Source: Prorocentrum cordatum (lineage: Eukaryota > Sar > Dinophyceae > Prorocentrales > Prorocentraceae). Taken from it: a stretch of DNA of 55,410 nucleotides. Within the stretch, counting starts at the first letter, position 1. Every line of letters begins with the position of its first letter. The notes below the pieces were generated by a model that searched no databases, was not told the origin of the DNA, and saw only the letters and a list, made by a program, of their open reading frames with translations. Below, in pieces: positions 44,286 to 54,600 of this stretch. The stretch is taken from NCBI GenBank assembly GCA_963575745.1, contig CAUYUJ010000203.1, positions 217,994-273,403 on the forward strand. The letters run 5' to 3'. A program made the position numbers and the translations under genes.

Positions 44286-45545
44286 GATGCCCGGCGGCGA
44301 CGGCGCTCCGCTTTTGCCCCCGCCCCCTCGGCGGTGCGGCGGATCGCGCACCCGCCGCTCCCTCCGCGCCAGTCGCCCGCCCTGGGCGGGCGCGCGCGCC
44401 GCCCTGTGTGGGGCGCGCGGCGGCGAGCACTGCGGCCGCGCCCACTCCTCACCGGCGACGCCGGCAAGCGCTGCTTCTTGTCTCCTCCACCCTCCCCTGG
44501 CTGCTCCGCGCTCCCCCCCCCCCTCCCTGCTCCTGCTGCTCCTCCCTCCTCCTCCTCCTCCCGCTTCCTCCGCTGCCTCCTCCTTCTCCCGCCTCCTCCG
44601 CCGCCTCTCCCCCACCATGGTCGCCATCGCCTCGCGCTGCCGACTTCGACGGTCGCGCTGGGTCCGCTGTCTTCGCGATGCAGCTGGCCTGGCGACTGCC
44701 CTTTCCTCCTCCCATCTCCCCCTCCTTCCCTGTGGTCCTTTTCCTCATCCTCATGCTCGTCCTCCCCCTCTTCCTACTCCTCCACCACCTCGGGCTGCGG
44801 GGTCAGAGAGACATGATGTGCGATGCTATGGGATGGAACTCACTGCGGCAACGTCCAGTCCTCGGCAAACACCCGCCTATCCGCGAGCCTAGCCGGCCTG
44901 CCTGCGTGCGTGATGGGTGGCTTGCTCGCTCTCCGGCCTGGTCGCCTGCATGCTTGCTCGCGCGAGGTCGCAACGCGAGGAGACGTCGAGGAAGCTCGGC
45001 CTTCCGTGCTGTGGGTTTCCCACCCTGCGAGCCAGGCTCGCTACTCCTGCTCGCCTTCGCGATCTAGAATACCTCGCCATCGCAACAAGCCTGAGCGCAA
45101 GCCTCCACCCGCGCTCCGCCTGGCGGCTGCCAGGGACCGCCGAGGGCTCCGTGGCTCTGCGAAAAAGCTGCCCGTTCTCACCCGCTCGCTGTGCTTTTTT
45201 GTGTCACTTCGGGGCTTGTTGATTGATCGACTGACTGGCCAAACAATGCGGTTACTCTGCATGCACATGTTTCACTGGTTGGTCCACCCATGGGGACAAT
45301 GGTGACGTGATTGATTGACCAAAAGGTCGTCATTAAACTTGTGATGTGTGATGGATCGGGGTAACGCCATCCGTGTCAAGTGGGTCTGCATGAGTCGGAC
45401 TTGTGCACAACCCTCCTGTGCTAGGCACTCGCTCTGGAACGAAGCTGCTCCCGTCCTCCGGGCTTCTCTGCTCCCCTCCTCCTCGCTCCCTCCTTGACGG
45501 TTGCTCCATGCCCTCCCTAGAGACACAACAAGACGCATAAACATA
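44286..45545. other. No recognised gene
   Basis: GC-rich to about 44460 and pyrimidine-rich at 44500-44600 and 44700-44785. Mixed sequence follows. One plus-strand frame (PVVLFLILMLVLPLFLLLHH, about 44730-44790) is hydrophobic only because of the CTC/TTC-rich DNA. Confidence 0.45.
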
Positions 45546-45547
45546 CA

Positions 45548-45632
45548 CTTTCGACGGTTCGCGCGGATGCCAGGGAAGGAGGTCCAGCGCAGATCCAGGA
45601 AATCCGAGCGGACCGTCAACAGTTTATGTTTG
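45548..45632. repeat. Hairpin-family element, copy c
   Basis: On the minus strand the left arm, CATAAACTGTTGACGGTCCG and on to GGAT, faces the right arm, ATCCGCGCGAACCGTCGAAA and on to TTTATG. The core GATTTCCTGGATCTGCGCTGG matches copies a and b. Arms of about 27-33 bases flank it. Confidence 0.8.
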
Positions 45633-45859
45633 TAGCGTAGTTTCTTCTTCGACTCCCTGGATGCCGCCAACTGCGCAACGGTCGCCACCTTCGGGAGCTC
45701 CCAGGAGGCCCAACAGAAGTCCAACGGAGCTGTCCTGTGGCCAGACGCGCGGGGGGCGCGCTGCCTGGGCTCCCAGAGAGCGGCGATGGGGCCCACCCAC
45801 GCGAGCCGCTCGGCGACCGCGGCCCTGCCGACCGCAGGGGAGGGGAAGTACAGTAGGAG
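45633..45859 (-). other. Spacer between hairpin copy c and the 190-bp repeat
   Basis: About 230 bp, open on the minus strand (frame with WVGPIAALWEPRQRAPRASG). This spacer is absent at the 14.6-14.9 kb locus, where the two modules are directly adjacent. Confidence 0.5.
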
Positions 45860-46022
45860 CTCGACGACCAGAAACCTTCCACAAGAAACCCAACCCTGAG
45901 ACCCCAGGACGTGCATTGGTTTTTGGAGTGGGAACGTCACGCTTTCCATCGCAAAGCCATCGAAACCCACGAAACCCAGGGCAACCTGGAGGCAAACAGG
46001 GTGTTTCTTGGCACGGGTTTCC
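45860..46022 (-). repeat. 190-bp dispersed repeat, copy 2 (inverted)
   Basis: Reverse complement of 14611-14795 at roughly 85-88 percent by eye. Shared blocks include GATGGAAAGCGTGACGTT and CCTGGGGTCTCAGGGTTGGG. As at copy 1, a hairpin-family element lies on its downstream side. Confidence 0.8.
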
Positions 46023-46665
46023 ACTGTAGAGGAAAGATCGCCAATGGGTGGCGACATCCGAGCCCTACACCCACCAACCGTCGATTCTCCCGAATCGATG
46101 GGAGGCGGGGATAGGGTTCGGATTCCGCCGCGTGCTCCACGGATTCCGCACCCTAACCCCTCGCCGCCCATGGGGTTGCCTGAGTCGTTGATCGGCGAGG
46201 GCAGGGTTCGGATTTCACCGCCGAGCGATGCACATACACCGACTCTGGCCAGGCCCATGCTTAGCACAGGGATCGGTGCATACGGCCCCTCCTTGAGGGG
46301 CAACGTCTTCCTCCTGCCTCTCCCCTTTGCACGCTTACCCGCTGACGTATTGCAACCGCTGCCCACCGCTGCGAACTCGGTGGCCGCGTTCCGGCGCGCA
46401 TGCACTGAGCGGTCCGATGTTTCTTTGACTTTGTCCGTGGCTTCCGCTGTTGCGCGTCTTCCTGCCGATGCGCCGTGCCAACGCGGCTTCTTCCACTTCC
46501 AGTTCTGGCTCTGGGCCCAGGAGGGCCCCCCGGGCCGAAGCTCGGTGCACGTGCACAGGCTCCCCTCGCCCCGAGGAGCCGGGGCGCCCTTCGCCCCCAG
46601 GGGGGCGGGCGCGGGGGCCGCTCCTGAGGCCTTGGATCGGGTGCGCCCGGGGGGATCGCGGGTCG
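46023..46665. other. No recognised gene
   Basis: Contains short direct repeats around CGATTCTCCCGAATCGATGG, GTTCGGATT and ACCCTAACCCCTCG (46070-46220). Otherwise mixed GC-rich DNA. Confidence 0.5.
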
Positions 46666-46824
<159 letters not shown>

Positions 46825-47946
46825 GGGCGGGCCTTCTCGAAAGGTCCGCAGGGCCTCCAGCCTTCTGAGAAGTGCTCCAGGCCCTTTCCGACTACGCAGG
46901 AAGAGCTTCTCGGAGGGCCAGGGGGCCTCCTTAGAAGCCCCGCCGACGTCTGAGAAAGCCTCCTCCTCGTCACTGCCCCCCCCCCCCCCCCTCGCTCGCC
47001 GCCCGTCTCCGCCCTGAACCACAGCAGGAATCCCGAGGACTCTCGCCTCCTGGGGCCCTCCCCCAGGCCCCAGGACCAGGAGAGCACCGCTCGGGATGAG
47101 AGGCCTCGCCCCAAGAGAAAGCCCATGGGGTGCAGCACCCGTTTCCCCTCCGGGCTCGTGCGCTTCAGGATCGGCATCTGCGCACCTCTGCCCCTCGGGC
47201 GCACCGACAAGGCCCTGCCGCTCCTGCTCTCACGCCTCTCCTGCGCCCGCCTGCCACTCCTGCTCGGGCTTCTGCTCCTGCTCTCGGACCGTGACGAGCC
47301 GAGCTCTCGGTCGACATTGCTCTGGCTGAAGCTCTACATTGCGAGCGACAGGAAAAGCCACTTCGGCAATGAATTCAGAGCGTCTGGCCCAGGCAGGGCC
47401 AAAGCAGTGAAACGTGACAGAGCGGCAGCGGTAGCACCGGGGGAAGAGAAGGAAGAGGCATGTAGAGGGAGGAGGGATGATGATGATCAACAGTATAAGG
47501 AAGACGAAAGGGTTATTATGCGGAAGTTTTCCGTTCGAAGCATACCATGCCATAAGTGACCAATGCCTCGCCTCCATCTGAGAGGAACAGCAAGGGAATC
47601 CTGCTGCTCCTCCTCCTCACCCTCCTCCGCCTGTTCCCCCCTCCTCCTTCTCCTCCGGCCATCCCCTCTTCCTCCTACCCGTCTCTCCATCCCCCTTCCT
47701 CTCCGACTCCTCTCTCTTCTCACAGCATGAGCGAAGATGACCGGGGGGAAACCAACAGGAGCGAACGAGGAACGATGCGGACCCAGGGGGGGACCAAGAG
47801 GAGTGAGCGAGGGACCGAAATCATCGGATCACCCACGCCACGTGCGGCAAAAGGACACCAACGGTCTTCAACTTTGATCCTTTCTCTCGGCGGTGAATAG
47901 GACTGGTCCTGAGACCTCCTCCTTTTCGTGAGAGCGCTCCTGGGGC
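46825..47946. other. No recognised gene
   Basis: Positions 46835-46960 contain CTTCTGAGAAG-type short palindromes resembling 53810-53900. A C run lies at 46977-46991. The rest is mixed with a pyrimidine-rich patch at 47605-47710. Confidence 0.5.
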
Positions 47947-48144
<198 letters not shown>

Positions 48145-49488
48145 CCTCGTAGTCTGATTAACCCAAAAAGAACCCCCTAACCCTTTGGGATGGGGCCTAA
48201 GTTAGGAAAGCCAATAACATTAGGGATAGGGGGTCTGTTCTGCAAATGTATCAGATCAAACCGCCCAGATCGATCATCCCTTATGCGAAAACGGGGGCCA
48301 CAGTGAGGCCACGTCTTCGTCGTGTTATTAGGGTGAGGGGTTTGTCTATCCTCGATGATAGTCGTACTCGCAACCGTAGTCGTAACTGTCGTGGTCGTTC
48401 TTGCGCGGCGGGTGCCGCGGAACAAAAATAATCAGTCACCCACTATTGGTGGGCCCCCAGTCCTTCGATGAGGCCGCCGAAAGAATCACCAGTCCCCCCC
48501 TACTGGGGAGGGGTCTGCAGACCTTGCGTGCCACGGGAAGGGGCTCCATCGTGGGGGCGGGGCAAGGCCTGGCTCTCCATGCCGGCACCGGGGGCGAGGC
48601 AGTATGGCGCCTCTCCTCTGAGTGCGCCGACGGGCCCCCACGCCCGGGGGCCACGTGTGCGACGCGGGTCCGCCGAGGTCAGTCCGGGTCGGTGCCGTCG
48701 CGCGCGGAGGGCAAGGATGAGGGGCACGGAGGAAGGGAGGGAGATGGGAAAGGGGGACCGCGAGGGAGAGGGGAAGCGGGAGAGGGAAGGAGAGGGGGGA
48801 GGAGGCTGGGAATGGAGTGGGAGGAGGGGGAGGGGAGGGAGGGAGGGGATGGGGGAGGGGGGTGTAGAGAAGGAGGTGGGGGGAGCGGAGGGAGAGAATC
48901 TGGATCCGCGATGGCTCCTGACATATTCCTGCGGCCCCCTCTTGCGGGCACCAGGCTCGAAAACTGATGGACTCGTGTACTGCTGCTGTCTCTCGTCTTC
49001 TCTCCCATGACGGCTCCCTGGTGAGGCGAGCGGCAGATACGCAGCCCTTCGGATCTGGCTGTGCCCATTATCAGGGGCGCTGGGGCTATGTCCGAGCTAC
49101 CTCTCACAGGACACAGTGTGGAACCTGCAGGCGGCCCCACTCAGAGACAAGAAGCACTTGAGCACATGAACCGATTGTTGTTTGCTGTGGTTTTGCCCTT
49201 GCTCCTCCTCCTCCTCCTCCTCCTCCTCCTCTTTCTGTCGGATGTTGCCCCGCCCCTCCCGGCCCTGGGGGGGTGATCAAACGAATAACCCTGGCTCACC
49301 TTTTGGGCTTCTGGTGTGTCGAGCTGGTCCCCTGGAGGTCGCAGCAGAACCCAAAGAAGGGCCCCCGATCCCGCGATGGCCCCACGAGTCGCAGTCGTCC
49401 GCTTGGCTCAGCAAGCCCTCCATGAAGCTGCAAGACGCCCCCAAACATCGCACACGAGGCGACCGCGACGCATCAGTTCCTGGAACTG
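48145..49488. other. No recognised gene
   Basis: 48150-48440 is lower-GC unique-looking DNA and 48715-48895 is purine-rich (GGGAGGGA-type). A short (TCC)n lies at 49204-49232. No protein motif was recognised. Confidence 0.5.
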
Positions 49489-49489
49489 T

Positions 49490-49665
49490 GCCCCACACGA
49501 GACGTTTCGACACACGAAACCTTCGAAGATTGGGAAACACTGTCGACAGGACCACCTCGACAGGAACACGTCGACAGGCCACACGAGGCGTCCCACCTCC
49601 TGCTCCCACACGAGGTGGGACGTCTCGCACTTCGACACAGGAAACCTTCGAAGATCGCACACGGG
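49490..49665 (+). repeat. Local direct duplication with CACACGAG/GAAACCTTCGAAGAT motifs
   Basis: GAAACCTTCGAAGAT occurs at about 49519 and 49642 (123 bp apart), each preceded by GACGT(T/C)TCG and CGACACA. CACACGAGGCG/CACACGAGGTG recurs between them. Confidence 0.7.
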
Positions 49666-49874
49666 GCTCCCACACTTCTGTGGTAACTTATGGAGGCCTC
49701 CCATGCCATCTTGCTGGCTCTTGCGTATCGACGCTAATCGGCCGCTCGATCGACGCTACATGTGCGCTTTCTCATCGATGGCCAGACGCTTCGGCACGCC
49801 AATGCACTGTGGAGACGGAATTTCTAACATTAGCCTGACGAAAGACACAACCTTATGCAACTGCGAGTGCCGCA
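49666..49874. other. No recognised gene
   Basis: Short mixed sequence upstream of satellite array 3. Confidence 0.5.
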
Positions 49875-51255
49875 TTGTGGGTACAACTTTCGGTGGAGCT
49901 CCTTATGGGGCCACGACCCGTGTGAGGGGCGTGTCGAATTGGGCGCGGTGCTGTCATGCGAACCCTCCCACTGGAGCCTTCGGTGGAGTATCCTCGGGGG
50001 CCACGAAACGTGTGAGGGGGTGTACCGAATTGGGCGCGGTGGTGCCATGCGAACTCTCCCACTGGAGCCTTCGGTGGAACTCCTTATATTATGGGGTGCG
50101 CCGAAATGACGGTGGAACTGCATGCGAACTCTGCCATTGGGGCCTTCGGTGGAGCTCCCTATGGGGCCACGAACCGTATGAGGAATGCGCCCGAAATGAA
50201 GGTGGAACTGCATGCGAACCCTGCCAAGAATCCTTCGGTGGAACTCCCTAAGGGGCCACGAACCGTGTGAGAGGGGCACAGACATGGGGGCGGAACTGCA
50301 TGCGAACCCTGCCGCCGGGGCCTTCGGAGGAGCTCCCCATGGGGCCACGAACCTTGTGAGGGGTGCGCCGAAACGAAGGTGGAACTGCATGCGGACCCTG
50401 CCTCTGGGGCCTTCGATGGAGCTCGCTAGGGCCACGAACCGTGTGAAGGGTGCGCCGAAATGAATGTGGAACTGCATGCGACCCCTGCCACTGGGGGCTT
50501 GAGGGTGGAACTGCATGCGGACCCTGCCACTGGGGCATTCGATGGAGCCCCCCACGGGGCCACGAAGCGTGTGAGGGGTGCGCCGAAATGAGGGTAGAAC
50601 TGCATGAGGACCCTGCCACTGAGGCATTCGATGGAGCCCCCCATGGGGCCATGAAGCGTGTGATGGGTGTGCCGAAATGGGGGTGGAACCGCATGCGACC
50701 CTGCCTCTGGGGCCTTCGGTGGGGCCCTCTGTGGGGCCACGAAGCGTGTGAGCGCTGCGCCGGAAAGGACATGGAACCGCCATGCGGACCCTGCCAATGG
50801 CGCCTAGCTCCCCATGGGGCCACGAAGCGTGTGAGGGGTGTAACGTGTGAGGCGTGTGCCGAAATGGGGGTGGAACCGCATGTGGACCCTGCCACTGGCG
50901 CCTTCGGTGGGGCCCCGTATGCCGAAATGGGGGTGGAACCGAATGCGGACCCTGCCACTGGGGCCTTCGGTGGGGCCCTCTGTGGGGCCACGAAACGCAT
51001 GAGGTGTGTGCCCAAATCGGGTGGAAACGCATGCGGACCCTGCCGCTAGGGCCTTCGGTGGGAACGCATGTTGGGGCCACGAAACGTGTGAGGGGTGTGC
51101 CGAAATGGGGATGGAACCGCATGCGTGCCCTGCCACTGGGGCCTTCGGTGAGGCTCCCTGTGGGGCCACGAAACGTGTGAGGGGTGTGCCAAAATGGGCA
51201 CGGAACCGCATGCGGACCCCGCCACTGGGGCATTCGGTGAAGCTCCCTGTGGGGT
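49875..51255 (+). repeat. 89-bp satellite, array 3 (about 15 units)
   Basis: CTTCGG starts at 50144, 50233, 50322 and 50411, an exact 89-bp period. Later units are disturbed by deletions (for example 50797-50900). The unit is CTTCGGTGGAGCTCCCTATG, GGGCCACGAA(A/C)CGTGTGA, GGGGTG(T/C)GCCGAAAT, GGTGGAAC(T/C)GCATGCG and CCTGCCA. As 89 is not a multiple of three, no continuous repeat protein can be encoded. Confidence 0.93.
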
Positions 51256-51366
51256 CACGACGGAGGAGGGAGGGAAGGAGTAAGGAAGGAGGGAGGGGAG
51301 GAGGGAGGGAGGGAACGCGGGGACCGTCTCTTCAAAATGGGGACGCAACACCACAGGATGGTTGGG
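51256..51366 (+). repeat. Purine tract and conserved tail of satellite array 3
   Basis: GGAGGGAGG-type purine sequence (51253-51311) is followed by the tail (51312-51366: GGACCGTCTCTTCAAAATGG, CACCACAGGATGGTTGGG), the same as at 27.5 and 33.5 kb. Confidence 0.88.
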
Positions 51367-51659
51367 ACCAAAACATGAGGCCCACATGAGTTGCCGCGGG
51401 ACCAAGCTATCCTCGGCAAGCGCCCCAAGGCCCCCGCGACTGCCATGACGGCCCTGCTCACGAGCGACGAGCCTATCCACATTCACGCCCTCGCGGTATG
51501 GATTCCAGGGCCCGATCCCGCGGATACGCAGCCTCACGGATACGTTCCTCGCAGAGCACCCGCGGCAAAACGCCACACATCCGCGGGGTCGAGGCACAAG
51601 GGCCCAGCCCGCGAGGCCGCGGATGCGGATGCAATGTGTCTCGCCCACGACCTGCAGCG
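51367..51659. other. No recognised gene
   Basis: Mixed sequence after the satellite tail, without motif or repeat match. Confidence 0.5.
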
Positions 51660-51905
51660 CACAATTGAGCAGGGGCCGACCATCCCGGCATCCCGATAGG
51701 CCTACCACGCAATGTCTGTAGAACTGAAAAACAAGTTCGAATAAATATGAAGCACTGTCCTTAGAACATAAGCCCGCTGTATGACAACAAAACGATCGCA
51801 ACCAGAAATGTTCTAAGAACATCCCGTGCAAAGCCACAACAGATTCTTAGAACACTCTCTGGTGGGTCTATAGGCAAACCAAGACGCTCCGCCACTGCTT
51901 GACAC
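51660..51905. repeat. Inverted pair of a dispersed repeat flanking an AT-rich island
   Basis: A minus-strand copy (51740-51660) and a plus-strand copy (51845-51905) of the repeat also found at 15490-15565 face each other. Between them, 51715-51850 is AT-rich and holds a perfect palindrome, TGTTCTAAGAACA (51810-51822), plus two related TTAGAACA motifs. Confidence 0.7.
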
Positions 51906-52114
51906 AGCAGGAGTGGGCGGGCGGCGGGGCGTTCCGCCGCCACCTGCCGGCCTCCATGGTCTGCCCCTCCGTGCCTGTCCTCCTCCCCCCCCTACCGCAT
52001 GTCTTCCCAGTGTCTTCGCCATATGATCGTAATCTGAAACGCCTAAAGCCTGTAGGCCCCGGGTGGCTCCAAAACGGCCCTCCCGGAAAGGCCCGGTCGG
52101 CCCACGACCCGGCC

Positions 52115-52425
52115 CTTCCGAAAGGAGCCCATCCGGCGCGCCGAATGGACTCCATCGAGCGCGCGGCGTGGGAGGTGCCCACAAGCCGATCAACAAAAAA
52201 AAAGATGGAGACCATCCGGCGCCGCATGGACTCCCGAGATTAGAGCCCATCCGGCGACAAAGGAGTCCATCTGGCGTAAAACAGAGTCCATCAGGCGAAC
52301 CGATAGAGTCCATCCGGCGGCGTTAGAGTCCATCCGGCGCCAAATTAGAATCCATCCGGCGGCATTAGAGCCCATCCGGCTGGCAAAATGACCATCATAG
52401 CATCCGAGTCCATTCGGCGGATAGC
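52115..52425 (+). repeat. GAGTCCATCCGGCG-type minisatellite
   Basis: About ten units of 20-24 bp built on (G/A)AGTCCATCCGGCG with short variable spacers. Isolated units recur at 53128 and 53188. Confidence 0.88.
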
Positions 52426-52685
52426 CCCGTTGTGCGCGCTGCTTGCACATCCCCTCGACCCCTCGACCCCGCGCCCCATGCCCCCAAGACCAATGCCACC
52501 CGCGACCTTCTCACCCCGCCACCCCGCGACCCTATCCCGCGACCACAAGTCCTCAAGACCCCGCGACCCCACCGCTCACCACATCACCGCCATGTCACCC
52601 CGCCGCCCCACGAACCCGCGACCTCACGCCACTGCCCCGAGACCCCGCTGCTCCGCAACCCCGCAGTCCCACCGCCCCGCCACGC
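52426..52685 (+). repeat. CCCCGCGACC-type short repeat
   Basis: Irregular CCCCGCGACC, CGACCCC and CACCGCC units. Open in several frames but compositionally trivial. Confidence 0.65.
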
Positions 52686-53115
52686 CACCGCCTCAGCGGA
52701 TCCTCAGGATCCCTCTCCCTAGGAAAATCCTGGGGATTATTGAGGATCCCTAGCGAATCCAAGGGGGGGCCCACGGATCTTTCGGGATCCTTAGCGAAAC
52801 CCTGAGGGAACCTTGGGGATCCGTGGGGATGTTTCGCTGTTCTCGAAGGAAAGCCTTAGGATCCTTTGGGATCTTTAGCGCGCCCCCCAAGAACACCGTA
52901 AAGATCTAGGGATCCTCAGCGGTCCCGAGGGAAACCTGGGGATCCTTGGGGATCCTCAGCGGATCCTTAAGGAAGCCTGGAACCCCTTAGCGGATCCCCC
53001 GAAGGATATTTCGGGATTCTGAGCGGCACCCTCGAAAACCCCGAAGGACCCTTGGGGATCCTTCGCGGATTCCCACAGGGAAGCCGTAGGAATCCTTGCG
53101 GATCCTGGGCGGTGT
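52686..53115 (+). repeat. GGATCCTTGGGGATCC-type minisatellite
   Basis: Many degenerate units such as GGATCCTTAGCGAAACCCTG and GGGGATCCTCAGCGG. The internal motif GGATCC is itself palindromic. Confidence 0.85.
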
Positions 53116-53424
53116 CCTGAGGAAGAGAGTCCATCTGGCGACGCGACCTATTATTTGCAATGCTGTCTACACGTTTAGCTCACGCAGATCAGAGCCCATC
53201 CGGCGCTTATGCGGAGATTCGCCGAATGCAATTTCATTCGGCGCCGAACGGGCTCTTTTCGAAAGGGCTGGGGAAGCGATCAAGACGGCCCCAGAAGGCC
53301 CGAAGATAGTTCGTTTGCCATGCAGGAACTGGTGATCCTGGACCCCGGGGCCTCCTCCCCCAAGACAGATGGGCAAACTTTCCACCAACAGTACCTCATG
53401 TAGGACGGGGGAGAAGGGAGGATG
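53116..53424. other. No recognised gene
   Basis: Mixed sequence with two isolated CCATC(C/T)GGCG units and a palindromic TTCGCCGAATGCAATTTCAT (53218-53237) leading to TCGGCG. Confidence 0.45.
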
Positions 53425-53426
53425 AG

Positions 53427-53502
53427 AAGGTCCTCCTCCTCTTCCACCTCCTCCTCCACCTCCACCTCCTCCTCCTCCTCCTCCTCCTCCTCCTCCTCCC
53501 TC
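53427..53502 (+). repeat. (TCC)n microsatellite
   Basis: TCC/ACC triplets over about 75 bp. Confidence 0.9.
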
Positions 53503-53976
53503 TCCAAACTATGGTAGTGGTGGTGGAAAATGGGCCCATCAAAAACCAACCCTTTATCTGGGGCCGTTTTCTTTTCGCCAGCCGCGGGGGCCTAGGGAAG
53601 GCCCCGAGAACCCGAACATTGAGACAAAGGAGGACACGTTACCCTCTGCATCCGCTTGCTTCGTGGCGGCCTTTTCGCGCCGAAGGGGGCGGCGGCGGAG
53701 GCTCGTCAGAGCCGCCTTCGATCAAATATTTTCACATGCTCTTACGACTTAAACTTCGGCGGCGAGCGAGGGGGGGGGGACATGAGACGGACAAGGCCCT
53801 CTCCGAAGGCGGCGGGGCTTCTCAGAAGCCCTCCAGCCTTCTGAGAAGCTTCCCGTGTCTTTGGGGAAGGCTCACAACAACTTCTCAGAAAGCAGGAGGC
53901 CTTCCGAGCCTTCTTGGGGAAACCACAAGGTATCGACACCGCTTCTCCCCAGACCTCTCCCGGGCCGCGTTCTGAC
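53503..53976. other. No recognised gene; CTTCTCAGAAG-type short palindromes
   Basis: Positions 53810-53900 contain several TTCTCAGAAG/CTTCTGAGAAG motifs, resembling 46835-46960. Confidence 0.5.
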
Positions 53977-54080
53977 CAGACTTTCGAGGCGAAACCAGCT
54001 GTGGCGGCGAGGGCCTCTCAGGAGGCTCGAGAAGGGGAAAACGGGGGAAATGTACAGGTATGGGTAACGTCTCCCCCTCT
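53977..54080 (+). repeat. 100-bp dispersed repeat, copy 2
   Basis: CGAGGCGAAACCAGCTGTGG, CGAGGGCCTC and GGTATGGGTAAC align in order with 43335-43435. Confidence 0.75.
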
Positions 54081-54600
54081 GGCTTCTGGGAAGGCCGGCG
54101 CTCCACCCCCCCGCCCCTGGGCTCGCCGCCGCTGCAGAGCCGCGGGGCCGCAGGTGTTCTGCTCGCCTCGCCAGCAGCGCTCGGCCGTCGTGGCTCTGGC
54201 CTCCCGCGCCTCCTGCCCCACCCCGTCCCCCACCTCTCCTCCTCCAGCCTCCTCCGCCCTTCTCCTCCCAACCCTCCCCCCCGCCCCTCGGCCCTCTGGT
54301 GACAATGTCTCTGACCCCCTGCCCCTTCCTATTCCTCCTCGGCCCTCCTTCTCCTTTTTCCCCCTCCTCGACCGCCTTCTGCTTCTCCTCGTCTCTCTCC
54401 TCCCGCCCCTCATCCTCCTCATGACCCCGCCTCCTCTCGTCCGACGTCCTCCTCTGAACAGTCTGTCGACTATCCCGCGTCATGCCGCATTTTTCTTTCC
54501 TTCCGGCTCCATCCTGCCCTCCTCTTCCTCCTCCCCCCTCCCTCCCTCCCTCCCCGTTTTCGCTCCTCCCTCCTTTTTCCTCGCTCCCTTTCCTACCAGT
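54081..54600 (+). repeat. Pyrimidine-rich region
   Basis: CTCC, CCTC and TTCC-rich DNA with a few mixed patches. Frames are Pro/Leu/Ser-rich only. Confidence 0.7.

Noticed and set aside
48174-48187. Telomere-like CCCTAACCCT
   Set aside because: Only about one and a half units occur and it is internal; no tandem telomeric array is present.
49855-51180. Possible repeat protein in the 89-bp satellite
   Set aside because: The period is 89 bp, not divisible by three, so each unit shifts frame. Frames are open only because the unit happens to lack stops in several registers.
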